From NCBI RefSeq assembly GCF_003675875.1, contig NZ_RCDI01000001.1, positions 496,001 through 560,000 of the forward strand: 64,000 nucleotides of DNA. The letters are read 5' to 3'. How positions within the stretch are numbered: position 1 is the stretch's first letter; every line of letters starts with the position of its first letter. Positions 36,177-42,850 of this stretch are shown piece by piece. The notes beneath the pieces were generated by a model that was not told where the DNA came from, did no database searches, and saw only the letters and a program-made list of their open reading frames with translations. Source of the stretch: Halostella limicola (GTDB lineage: Archaea > Halobacteriota > Halobacteria > Halobacteriales > Natronoarchaeaceae). The position numbers were made by a program, and so were the translations under genes.

Positions 36177-37712
36177 TCATTTACTTATATAAATATACGT
36201 TTCTTCAGACACATAAACTTTATTCACCCCGGGATGTGAGTTGATTCTTTCTTCAGATGATCTCCACGATTCGAGGGAAATATAATTCCCTAATACAACA
36301 TGATTCCATTCATAATTAATTACAAAGCTGCCCTTCTCAATATTGTTATGTTCCCTAATATTAATCACGTCTTCAGATTGCATTACTCGCGTAGGTGGTT
36401 TCTTCCCACTCTCACCAAACTTCTCAGTTAAATACATACTCAATAAATAACGCGGCTTTTGGGTTGAGTAAATAGGATCATCTAAATACTCACCGATAAA
36501 GCTACTTGCAACTTTGTAATCATCTAAGCCATCGGTTCGATTAATAAGATCGGCTTCGGCATTCGCCGCATAAAATAAGGGTGCTTGGAGTAGTAGCCCA
36601 CCAAGTGCGATTACAACGAATACACGTCGAATCTTTACGCGTTTCCAGATCTTCTCTCCAATTTGTAATCTCCAGCAGTAAGCGAGACAAAGGATTGTAG
36701 GGAAATGCAGCCAAGGAATTGGGATTGATCCGATAGTCAATCTGAGTGTTATAAATACACCAGTTCCAACAATGAAAGAACTGATCAAAAAGTCTAATAG
36801 ATGTAATTTCCTGTTCTGGAGGCGCCGTAACATCATAATCCCGAATGATGAAAGAACCAAACCAACTATAATATATTTGAATATTGATAAATAAGTCAAT
36901 ACCTCTGGCCGGACCAGATAGATCTCCGAAAGCTCTTCAGGTAGAGTGTTTGCTCCAAGCCATCCTCCCAAGAACTTGGATATACTAGATATTTCGTGAA
37001 CACGTAACACCATTGGCACAGCGGTAGTATATATGAACTCGCTTATCCTTGTTATCAGAATTATAGAGATGGCGATCACTGGTAATAACATCCTCATTGA
37101 TATAATTTTAGTGCGCTCAGAAACTATATCTGGGTGCCAGTGGTACAAAGTCCCAATACTTATGGCCAAAGCTAATATCGAAGAGAGTCCAATGACAGAC
37201 CAATTATAAGAAGTGAACATTAATGTTGTCATGATTATAGTAAATGCGGGTGCTATTCGTCTGTAATGATCAAAGTTTCTTGCAAATATGATCAGGAGTG
37301 TTATAACACAGAGAAATAACACTGCTCCCATTCCATGAGGCCAATAAAATAACTTATTTGTTCCATTTATCCCAGATACAAAATGCAAGAATACGATACT
37401 ACCTGCTATCTTATAATTATTAGATAGTTGGTATGAGGTTGTGAATAAAATAGCAACATATGGCCAAACTAAGAATGGAAATGTAAGTAAGTTAGATCCT
37501 TTGACACCAAGTATTTGAATAAAAACAATCCCATAACTGTAGAATGCTTCGATCAACTTTCCATTCGTCGAAAGGTGGCCCGTTTGTTGACTGTGGGAAA
37601 CGACTTCAGCGTGTTGTGCAGCAAAGTCAGCTATTGAAATTGTATGTAGATAGAGGGAAATGGCGGCCGCTAGGAAAATGGTAGTCAATCCTATCTTCAA
37701 TCCGGATTTCAT
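36177..37712 (-). CDS. Multi-pass membrane protein, possible polymerase or GT-C glycosyltransferase
   Basis: A 511-residue protein with about 11 hydrophobic helices, from GLTTIFLAAAISLYLHTISI at the start to VFVVIALGGLLLQAPLFYA at about residue 388, then a soluble tail of about 120 residues (KFGESGKKPPTRVMQSEDVI). The first external loop (AAQHAEVVSHSQQ) carries His and Glu residues. The topology resembles Wzy-type polymerases and GT-C enzymes, but no signature motif can be shown. Its position with a flippase and two glycosyltransferases supports a role in polymer assembly. Strongly AT-rich. Confidence 0.6.
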   Translation of the reverse strand: MKSGLKIGLTTIFLAAAISLYLHTISIADFAAQHAEVVSHSQQTGHLSTNGKLIEAFYSYGIVFIQILGVKGSNLLTFPFLVWPYVAILFTTSYQLSNNYKIAGSIVFLHFVSGINGTNKLFYWPHGMGAVLFLCVITLLIIFARNFDHYRRIAPAFTIIMTTLMFTSYNWSVIGLSSILALAISIGTLYHWHPDIVSERTKIISMRMLLPVIAISIILITRISEFIYTTAVPMVLRVHEISSISKFLGGWLGANTLPEELSEIYLVRPEVLTYLSIFKYIIVGLVLSSFGIMMLRRLQNRKLHLLDFLISSFIVGTGVFITLRLTIGSIPIPWLHFPTILCLAYCWRLQIGEKIWKRVKIRRVFVVIALGGLLLQAPLFYAANAEADLINRTDGLDDYKVASSFIGEYLDDPIYSTQKPRYLLSMYLTEKFGESGKKPPTRVMQSEDVINIREHNNIEKGSFVINYEWNHVVLGNYISLESWRSSEERINSHPGVNKVYVSEETYIYISK

Positions 37713-38039
37713 TATAGTGGATATAGTTATATAGAATTTAATATGTATTTACCGGTTCTATTTTAGAGTGATGTGAGAACAACAGTTCTCTTTTGAAAGT
37801 ATTTATGATATATGTCGGAAGAGCGTATCAAAATCCAGTCAGGTATTACTATCTCTAATTACGATACTCAAGTGCGAGCGATTTCCACCCCGACTCAATG
37901 AGCCGAGCGACTGTGCGATGGCAAATCAGACGCTGTCAGCTCCTTGGAATGGAGTGATACAGAAATGGACGCGCTCACAGTTGTCAAGCAATGACTTCCC
38001 TTTGCGTTTAACTCTAACTCCATATCTGGAACCTTGTTT
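37713..38039. other. Intergenic stretch at the right edge of the AT-rich cassette
   Basis: No convincing gene in 327 bases. Base composition returns toward normal within it. On the minus strand, around 37863-37925, a reading such as RTVARLIESGWKSLALEYRN hints at a protein remnant but is interrupted and cannot be assigned. Confidence 0.35.
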
Positions 38040-38279
38040 CTACTCCTCTCGAGGATCCTCAACGAGTTCATAAAGGCCACCTTGATTTAGCTGCTTCACC
38101 CATCCAGCATTTCTCAAATTTCGCAATGCATATTCTACTTGTCCTTTATCTAAATCAGAGTTCTCGCGAATATACAGTGGATTCACTCGTCCCCATGGAT
38201 CCTGGCTTTCACATCCGTTTTTGAACAACTCTAAGACTTGCTCCTCCCGTTCGTTCGGTTCGTAGTTTTCGTTCACCAT
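38040..38279 (-). CDS. Small winged-helix DNA-binding protein divergent from the RAMP operon
   Basis: A 79-residue protein. NEREEQVLELFKNG, VNPLYIRENSDLDKGQVEYALRNLRNAGWVKQLNQGGLYELVED is a complete winged helix: helix, helix, recognition helix (KGQVEYALRNLRNAG) and the wing. I chose ATG 38279 because GGGGAGG lies 3-4 bases upstream; the frame can extend to 38339. It faces the five-gene RAMP operon, and nested palindromes lie between them, so it may regulate that operon and itself. The effector, if any, is unknown. Confidence 0.75.
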   Translation of the reverse strand: MVNENYEPNEREEQVLELFKNGCESQDPWGRVNPLYIRENSDLDKGQVEYALRNLRNAGWVKQLNQGGLYELVEDPREE

Positions 38280-38352
38280 TTGCCTCCCCATTTCAGCGGT
38301 GGAGACATAATTCCAAGCAATTCGTTTGGTATTCCGCACAGTAAAATATCAA

Positions 38353-38381
38353 GCACTTTGCTAAGCAAAAACACTAAGTGC
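38353..38381. promoter_or_regulatory. Nested palindromes between the winged-helix gene and the RAMP operon
   Basis: TTTGCT-A-AGCAAA (38357-38369) is a perfect palindrome. It overlaps a wider repeat GCACTT (38353-38358) and AAGTGC (38376-38381). The position between divergent genes is right for an operator of the winged-helix protein. No experimental support can be seen. Confidence 0.45.
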
Positions 38382-38404
38382 CTCTCTGTTGTATCTGATA
38401 ATGA

Positions 38405-38470
38405 GAACCCAGTCCTGTAGGGTGCTATAGCGCAAAAGCGCCCGCCTGCTGGAACAGGCGGACTGGGTTC
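38405..38470 (+). ncRNA. Candidate structured RNA element upstream of the RAMP operon
   Basis: An outer stem pairs GAACCCAGTCC (38405-38415) with GGACTGGGTTC (38460-38470), 11 bp perfect. Inside are GCGC-AAAA-GCGC (38430-38441) and CCGCCTG-CTGGAA-CAGGCGG (38442-38461); the latter shares two bases with the outer stem, so the folds may be partly exclusive. It ends 17 bases before the first start codon of the operon. It could be a guide-like or crRNA-like RNA, a 5' leader switch, or a DNA cruciform. The fold is seen; the function is inference. Confidence 0.5.
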
Positions 38471-38487
38471 CGTGCACTGAAGAACCC

Positions 38488-38685
38488 ATGTCTAAAACGG
38501 ATGCAACCGGAGTTGAATCCTCCGGATCGAGAAAGAGCAGCGCTTGGGAAGGACCCATCGCAAAACGAAATCGGTATGGGAAGTATACAGGAGACTTCTT
38601 CCTTCGATGCTCTGACTGTGGAATCGAAGTGTTGGTTGACGACAGAGACCGCGTAAGTCACTTCAAGAGGTGTCGACACGCATGA
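38488..38685 (+). CDS. Small Cys/His protein, first gene of RAMP operon
   Basis: A 65-residue basic protein. The C-terminal half has a single zinc-finger-like set, RCSDCGIEVLVDDRDRVSHFKRCRH (C-x2-C ... H-x3-C-x-H). The N-terminal 30 residues are Ser-rich with KRNRYGKYTG. I recognise no named family. Its stop overlaps the next start by 4 bases, and this pattern holds for all four junctions in the operon, which argues that the small genes are genuine parts of the system. Possibly a nucleic-acid-binding accessory. Confidence 0.7.
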   Translation: MSKTDATGVESSGSRKSSAWEGPIAKRNRYGKYTGDFFLRCSDCGIEVLVDDRDRVSHFKRCRHA

Positions 38686-38873
38686 CTGACGGGTTTACCA
38701 TCGAATACTCTCCTGTCTATGGGAGCCGCCAACGGATTCGGTACGAACCGCGATCGGATGAATCCGGTTACTGGCGTATCGACGAGGTGTGGAACGGGTG
38801 TCGGTGGCGGATCCGCGGTCGGGAACCCGTGCGCGACGTCGTTTATGAAGATGGCGAGGAGGTGTTCCGATGA
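38682..38873 (+). CDS. Small basic protein, second gene of RAMP operon
   Basis: A 63-residue protein, MTDGFTIEYSPVYGSRQRIR, then WRIDEVWNGCRWRIRGREPV. It is rich in Arg and Trp and predicted mostly beta, as in small RNA- or DNA-binding folds. No family is recognised. The start at 38682 overlaps the previous stop (ATGA). A slightly longer reading from 38670 is possible but would overlap further. The stop overlaps the Cas7-like gene start by 4 bases. Confidence 0.65.
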   Translation: MTDGFTIEYSPVYGSRQRIRYEPRSDESGYWRIDEVWNGCRWRIRGREPVRDVVYEDGEEVFR

Positions 38874-39724
38874 CCAACATCCAGGACGTCTACGTTCGAC
38901 TCGAGGCTGACCTGCTGGTGGTCGGCGACTCGATCATGACCGACCGCCATCATGCTTCGAACGGGAACTACGAAGCCGACGACCCGCAGAACCAGATCGG
39001 TGGGATCATTCCGGCTTTTCCGCTCTCCGGGTGGCTTCGGCATGGGATGGAAGCAGTCGTGCAGCAGTACGGCAGCACCGCGTGTCATCCTGGAGAGTCG
39101 AACGCGAACTTCAGGAAGGACAGTGTCTACGACCGTGACCTTGACGACGGGTACCATGAGAAGGGTGCGTGCGTTGAGGATCCAAACGTGGACGACGGCT
39201 GCGTGGTCTTTGACCTATTCGGCGGCTTTGGTGGCGTTCCCGGGAAGGTGATGCGACGGCCGATCAAGTTCAACCCCGTCCGTTCGAGCGTGGACTACAC
39301 GCGCGGCCAGGCCGAAGGTCACTACCGCCAACTCAACCGCAACGTCGTCTCCCGCAACGACGAAGACAAGCGAGAGCCGCTGCGGAACACCGAAGTGGAT
39401 GCCATCGCCAATCTCGACGGCTGCTGGCACCTCTCCTTCCGAGAGTCAAAGCCGGAGTTCCTCGGGTTATTGATTGAAGCAATCGAATTCCTCAATAAAA
39501 GAAGCACCGAGTTCATGCACCAACTCGGTGGTGCGCGAAACTTCGGCGCGGGGATCGTCGACACGCACGTCATCAATCCCCTCTACGACAAGCGGGAACT
39601 GCAGCGAGTCTTCGACCGCGGGCGGGGAACTACGCAGGCGATGGACGAGAAAGACACAGAATGGGCCGAGGAATACCGCCCGGTATTCATCGAAGCACTG
39701 GAAGAGCGCATCGAAAGCCAATGA
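38870..39724 (+). CDS. Cas7-like RAMP protein of an HRAMP-type derived class 1 CRISPR-related system
   Basis: A 284-residue protein with RAMP-fold signs. The motif IPAFPLSGWLRHGMEAV (47-63) is like the I-P-x-S-L-(K/R)G-x-(L/F)R segment of Cas7/Csm3 backbone proteins. GGARNFGAGIVD (220-231) is a Gly-rich loop typical of RAMPs. Residues about 95-165 hold the middle insertion with Cys101, DLFGGFGGVPGKV and RRPIKFNP. In class 1 effectors Cas7 polymerises along guide RNA. Haloarchaeal HRAMP loci, known from the literature, combine diverged Cas7 and Cas5 with an uncharacterised protein and no CRISPR array; this locus fits that description. No Cas10, Cas3, Cas1 or Cas2 is present here. Confidence 0.8.
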   Translation: MTNIQDVYVRLEADLLVVGDSIMTDRHHASNGNYEADDPQNQIGGIIPAFPLSGWLRHGMEAVVQQYGSTACHPGESNANFRKDSVYDRDLDDGYHEKGACVEDPNVDDGCVVFDLFGGFGGVPGKVMRRPIKFNPVRSSVDYTRGQAEGHYRQLNRNVVSRNDEDKREPLRNTEVDAIANLDGCWHLSFRESKPEFLGLLIEAIEFLNKRSTEFMHQLGGARNFGAGIVDTHVINPLYDKRELQRVFDRGRGTTQAMDEKDTEWAEEYRPVFIEALEERIESQ

Positions 39725-40467
39725 CTGACTCAAGAGATCGCGTTCTTATCACTAGCTACAGACACGATGCGCACAAGATGACCGGCCATCCGCACGACGC
39801 TGCACCCGAGACGATCGCGGGCATGCCAGTGAACCAGCCGGTCCCTCAGGGCGCGGACGGCGACGCGGCAGCACTGAGCCGGCCCACTGGCCAGCCCGAG
39901 CAGACGGTGGACACCCACGCGACGCCCTATCGGCTGTCGCTCCTCGAGGGCGAGAGCCGAGACGAGGCGCAGGCGGCCACACGCGATGACGAGACCGCCG
40001 TCCGCGAGCTCCTAACAGAAACCGATCCGGAAGCCATGCACCGGGCGTGGTTGGACAGCGACGTCGCCGCGGCGTTCAACGAGAGCGTCTACTACCCGTA
40101 CACGTCGCTGAAGTACCACACACTACTGGTGGCGGCACTTCTGGCGAACTACCGCGACGGCCACGAGTTCGCCGACCTCCAGTTGGTCGTGGATCCAGCC
40201 GACGAGCTCGTGCCACACCGGACGGTCTACGCGGGTGAGCGCTTCGCACTCAGAATCGACGCGAAAACCGACGGACGGCCAGGCGCACGGCTCGGTCGAC
40301 GGCCGTGGCGGTCGTGGGCGTCGACGTGGTCCCGATTGACCGCGCAGCCGCTCGACACTGACAACGACAAGATCGAGATGGTGCTTGATACGAACCTCCG
40401 TCGGATCGGCGCGTGGTCCACGGCACTGCAGTACATCGAGGATTACGAGAAGAGGTTCGAGCAATGA
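39721..40467 (+). CDS. Uncharacterised conserved-looking protein of HRAMP-type operon
   Basis: A 248-residue protein between the Cas7-like and Cas5-like genes, with 4-bp overlaps on both sides. The first about 90 residues are low-complexity (Pro, Ala, Gln and Asp rich). The rest is a mixed domain: DDETAVRELLTETDPEAMHRAWLDSDVAAAFNESVYYPYTS, LLVAALLANYRDGHEFADLQLVVDP, and IEMVLDTNLRRIGAWSTALQYIEDYEKRF. I do not recognise the fold. HRAMP loci are reported to contain one such uncharacterised conserved protein, and this gene's position fits it. It could be a small-subunit-like or nucleic-acid-binding component. Confidence 0.7.
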   Translation: MTDSRDRVLITSYRHDAHKMTGHPHDAAPETIAGMPVNQPVPQGADGDAAALSRPTGQPEQTVDTHATPYRLSLLEGESRDEAQAATRDDETAVRELLTETDPEAMHRAWLDSDVAAAFNESVYYPYTSLKYHTLLVAALLANYRDGHEFADLQLVVDPADELVPHRTVYAGERFALRIDAKTDGRPGARLGRRPWRSWASTWSRLTAQPLDTDNDKIEMVLDTNLRRIGAWSTALQYIEDYEKRFEQ

Positions 40468-41390
40468 CGAAAATTCAACAAGTCCACTGGGAGCTGACGA
40501 TGGACTACATCGGCCACCCGTACTACGTCTCGGGGAACGCCATCCTGCACGCGCTCGGGCAGCGGCTTCCGAACGACGCCCATCAGCACCTGCACGCGAG
40601 CCACGGTATCTTCGTCCCAGGGCAGTTCGGGTCGTTCCCGGAGGAACACTCGCAGCATGGTGTCCAGCCGTATCTCGGCAGTAGCCTCCCGTCCGTCAAG
40701 GCCTACGACGACCTGTTCCTACTGCGTCACCCGGCACAGCCGTGGCTGCTTGACTCGCGGCCGTGTGACGCACTGAACACCCACGACGTCCGCGTTCAGG
40801 GTGGCCACCCAGCGTTCGCGCACGAAACCATCATGGGCAGGCCCGCTGAGGCATGGAAACAGTACCAAACCACGACGTGGTACATCACCGCCTACCTTCA
40901 TGCCGACCAAGATGACGTCCTTCCGCTCAACGAAAGCAGCCTGGACGGCCTCCAGTTCGGCGGGAAGCGCAATTACGGCTACGGGACCACTCGGCTGAAG
41001 GAGACTCAGATGGTCGACCTCGAGACCCTGGACTACTCACGGCTCGACAACGCCGAAACGTTCCGCCTCGAACTGGTGACACCGTTCGTACTGGCGTCGG
41101 CGTATCCCGACGCTGCCGACCAGGACGTTCCGTGGTGGTGGGGAGAGGACCGCGCCGACCTCCGGGAACGCGAGGAGAAGCTACTCGAGGGGCGTGAAGA
41201 GTACATACTCCAGACGGTGGACCACGGACAGGTGGTACCGTACGAGGGCGACCGCCCGGTGGAGACAGCAAAGAGCGGCATCCGCCGCGTCGGAAGCCAC
41301 TCGAAGTATGGGTTCGGAGAACTACGAGTACTACCGATAGAAAAGGAAACAGATCCATCTCGGACGCTTCACTGTAGTAGGACCCAATAA
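40464..41390 (+). CDS. Cas5-like tandem RAMP protein of HRAMP-type system
   Basis: A 308-residue protein with two Gly-rich RAMP loops. GLQFGGKRNYGYGTTRLKE lies at 162-180, ending the first ferredoxin-like domain, and VGSHSKYGFGELRVLP at 276-291 ends the second. This two-domain plan is seen in Cas5, Csm4/Cmr3 and Cas6; the second loop particularly resembles the Gly-rich loop of Cas6. His residues occur in LHASHGIF and HPAFAHE, but no catalytic site can be claimed. In class 1 complexes Cas5 caps the crRNA 5' handle. It is the last gene of the operon and runs 22 bases into a convergent truncated gene. Confidence 0.78.
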   Translation: MTKIQQVHWELTMDYIGHPYYVSGNAILHALGQRLPNDAHQHLHASHGIFVPGQFGSFPEEHSQHGVQPYLGSSLPSVKAYDDLFLLRHPAQPWLLDSRPCDALNTHDVRVQGGHPAFAHETIMGRPAEAWKQYQTTTWYITAYLHADQDDVLPLNESSLDGLQFGGKRNYGYGTTRLKETQMVDLETLDYSRLDNAETFRLELVTPFVLASAYPDAADQDVPWWWGEDRADLREREEKLLEGREEYILQTVDHGQVVPYEGDRPVETAKSGIRRVGSHSKYGFGELRVLPIEKETDPSRTLHCSRTQ

Positions 41391-41833
41391 ATAAACGAAC
41401 CCTTGTGAATGCCCGGTCGAGATGGAGAATAATAAAGAAATCGAGTTCGCATCAAAAATTTGATTTCGGCAGGCGACACCGCGACTTTCGCATTTCCGTT
41501 GCGCTTGTTGTGGGCAAACGAGAGAATCGCGCCGTACTTCTCAGCCTTCGTGGTCTTCGCGGCTTCAGCGTCCCCGAGCGCGTCGATTTGTGCTTCGACT
41601 GCCCGTAGCCGCTCCTCGCGCTCGGCACAGTGCTGTCGGAACGTCCGCCCTGCATCGGGGAGTTCCTCAAGCGTCTCGATATCGGCATCGACGAGCGCGC
41701 GAAGGGTTCCCGTGAGCAGTGGTATGTCCCGATTCGTCGCCCTCGACACCGTCTCTTCGAGGTCGTGAATAGCGTCCTCGAGGGCAGCAAGGCGTCGTTC
41801 GAGGGCTTCATCGCAGTCGTCTGCGCCACTCAT
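41369..41833 (-). pseudogene. Plasmid-type coiled-coil protein truncated at the RAMP operon boundary
   Basis: A 154-residue reading. Residues 1-95 are a long helix or coiled coil (EALERRLAALEDAIHDLEETVSRA, REERLRAVEAQIDALGD). Then comes KAEKYGAILSFAHNKRNGNAKVAVSPAEIK, which looks like the start of a helix-turn-helix region that normally continues. After PAEIK (about 41456) the remaining 30 codons (FLMRTRFLYYSPSRPGI) are read antisense to the RAMP operon tail and look like foreign sequence. So the gene probably lost its C-terminus when the RAMP operon arrived. It is the last gene of a three-gene minus-strand operon and may still yield the coiled-coil part. Confidence 0.6.
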
Positions 41834-42234
41834 GCCTCTGTCCCATCCGTTGGTGGACTTGCATCGACACGCTCGATGTCAAGCAGGCAGAACTGGTGGG
41901 TTTGCCGCCCGACGTCCGATACCGTCCCGATCAAGGCGCCTACGAGGGTCTCACTCGTGCCAAGGGTCGGCGCCGAGATCCCATCGGGGCCACAGTCCCG
42001 GCAGTAACAGCGCGCCACGTCCCACTCCGTCGCGTCTGCCGCCCGATAGGCATACACGACGACGTTTTCCCCCTCCCGAAGCGTTCGTCCACAGTCGGCA
42101 CACTGGGCTTCAGGGATCGGGACGCCAATCGACACCCCCGTCAGGAGCTGTTCCGGCGTCGTGAGGACCGTCGACAGCTCGGTATCGGTACGCTCCCATG
42201 GCGTGTCCCACGGGTGGATGTACTCGTCGATCAT
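41830..42234 (-). CDS. Haloarchaeal plasmid-associated zinc-finger protein
   Basis: A 134-residue protein with four Cys in two pairs: CADCGRTLREGENVVVYAYR, then CYCRDCG. This resembles a treble-clef or zinc-ribbon. The N-terminus is MIDEYIHPWDTPWERTDTEL. The C-terminal half (VGALIGTVSDVGRQTHQFCLLDIERVDASPP) is beta-rich. I know no function. It overlaps both neighbours by ATGA, forming an operon with the 57-residue protein upstream and the coiled-coil gene downstream; such sets occur in haloarchaeal plasmids and integrated elements. Confidence 0.65.
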   Translation of the reverse strand: MIDEYIHPWDTPWERTDTELSTVLTTPEQLLTGVSIGVPIPEAQCADCGRTLREGENVVVYAYRAADATEWDVARCYCRDCGPDGISAPTLGTSETLVGALIGTVSDVGRQTHQFCLLDIERVDASPPTDGTEA

Positions 42235-42404
42235 GCACGCCGCTCCGTGGTATCATCGTGCCGACTGCGAGGTTCGTACTCCTGCGTTGGGTCGTAGCAC
42301 TCGAAACATGGGAGTGACTCACCCGTCGGGCCGTCACACCAGTCGTTGTCGCAATCGTTCGTTGCTCCGCCAGTCTTTTGTTGTGTTCGTTCTGTAGTTG
42401 CCAT
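42231..42404 (-). CDS. Very small Cys-rich protein, first gene of a plasmid-type operon
   Basis: A 57-residue protein, MATTERTQQKTGGATNDCDN then DWCDGPTGESLPCFECYDP and a charged tail ending TTERRA. Four Cys (C18, C23, C33, C36) could bind a metal. It is short but supported by the 4-bp ATGA overlap with the next gene (42234) and by an operator-like inverted repeat about 110 bases upstream. Function unknown. Confidence 0.6.
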   Translation of the reverse strand: MATTERTQQKTGGATNDCDNDWCDGPTGESLPCFECYDPTQEYEPRSRHDDTTERRA

Positions 42405-42511
42405 TGCTTCTCGAACCTCCGAGGAGCACGGTCGGTGTCATCAGCACCGGCCGGTTTCGATTCAGCAATACCGTGCTCGCTAGTTCCATCTATGCACTAA
42501 TGCCTATTAAT

Positions 42512-42548
42512 ACTATGCAATAGTGAAGACTGGTCATTATTGCATAGT
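42512..42548. promoter_or_regulatory. 11-bp inverted repeat between divergent genes, likely operator
   Basis: ACTATGCAATA (42512-42522) and TATTGCATAGT (42538-42548) are perfectly complementary, 15 bases apart. A partial copy, TCTATGCACTAAT, lies at about 42489-42501. The site lies between the minus-strand operon starting at 42404 and the plus-strand gene at 42578, so one regulator could control both. The arms are AT-rich, unlike the flanking DNA. Confidence 0.6.
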
Positions 42549-42577
42549 AGATAAAACTGGAGTGTAGAGATTTACTT

Positions 42578-42811
42578 ATGACTGGTTATCAAAACAGCAT
42601 ACCGATGGGACGATATCGCGCGATAATGACGGAAACTGATAGAAAGCATATCTCGGAAGAAGATGATCCGTCTGATAGGCAGGTGGATCAGTCGGTCTAC
42701 CGGGTTCGTAAAAGAATCAATGAGGAACTCCCACAAGATATTGAGGTCCTCGAAGAACATCGCCCTGATCTTCTTGAGGAACTACGTGATGTGGTTTGCG
42801 AGGAAGACTAA
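42578..42811 (+). CDS. Small conserved haloarchaeal protein of plasmid context
   Basis: A protein of up to 77 residues. The core (MTETDRKHISEEDDPSDRQ, then YRVRKRINEELPQDIEVLEEHRPDLLEELRDVVCEE) is helical and acidic, with a pattern (RVRxRIxEELPxDIxxLxEHxPxLLEELRxVVC) familiar from haloarchaeal mobile-element genes. The start could be 42578 or an internal ATG (42608 or 42626). It faces the three-gene operon across the inverted repeat at 42512-42548. It might be the regulator that binds there, but no DNA-binding fold is certain. Confidence 0.6.
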   Translation: MTGYQNSIPMGRYRAIMTETDRKHISEEDDPSDRQVDQSVYRVRKRINEELPQDIEVLEEHRPDLLEELRDVVCEED

Positions 42812-42850
42812 CGTACTGTCAAGAATATATCTGATACTTGGATATCAATT

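Noticed and set aside
37895-38080. A 61-codon minus-strand frame next to the winged-helix gene
   Set aside because: It overlaps that gene's end and has no family pattern; possibly remnant DNA.
38400-38490. The structured element considered as a CRISPR repeat
   Set aside because: It occurs once; no second copy or spacer was seen in the window.
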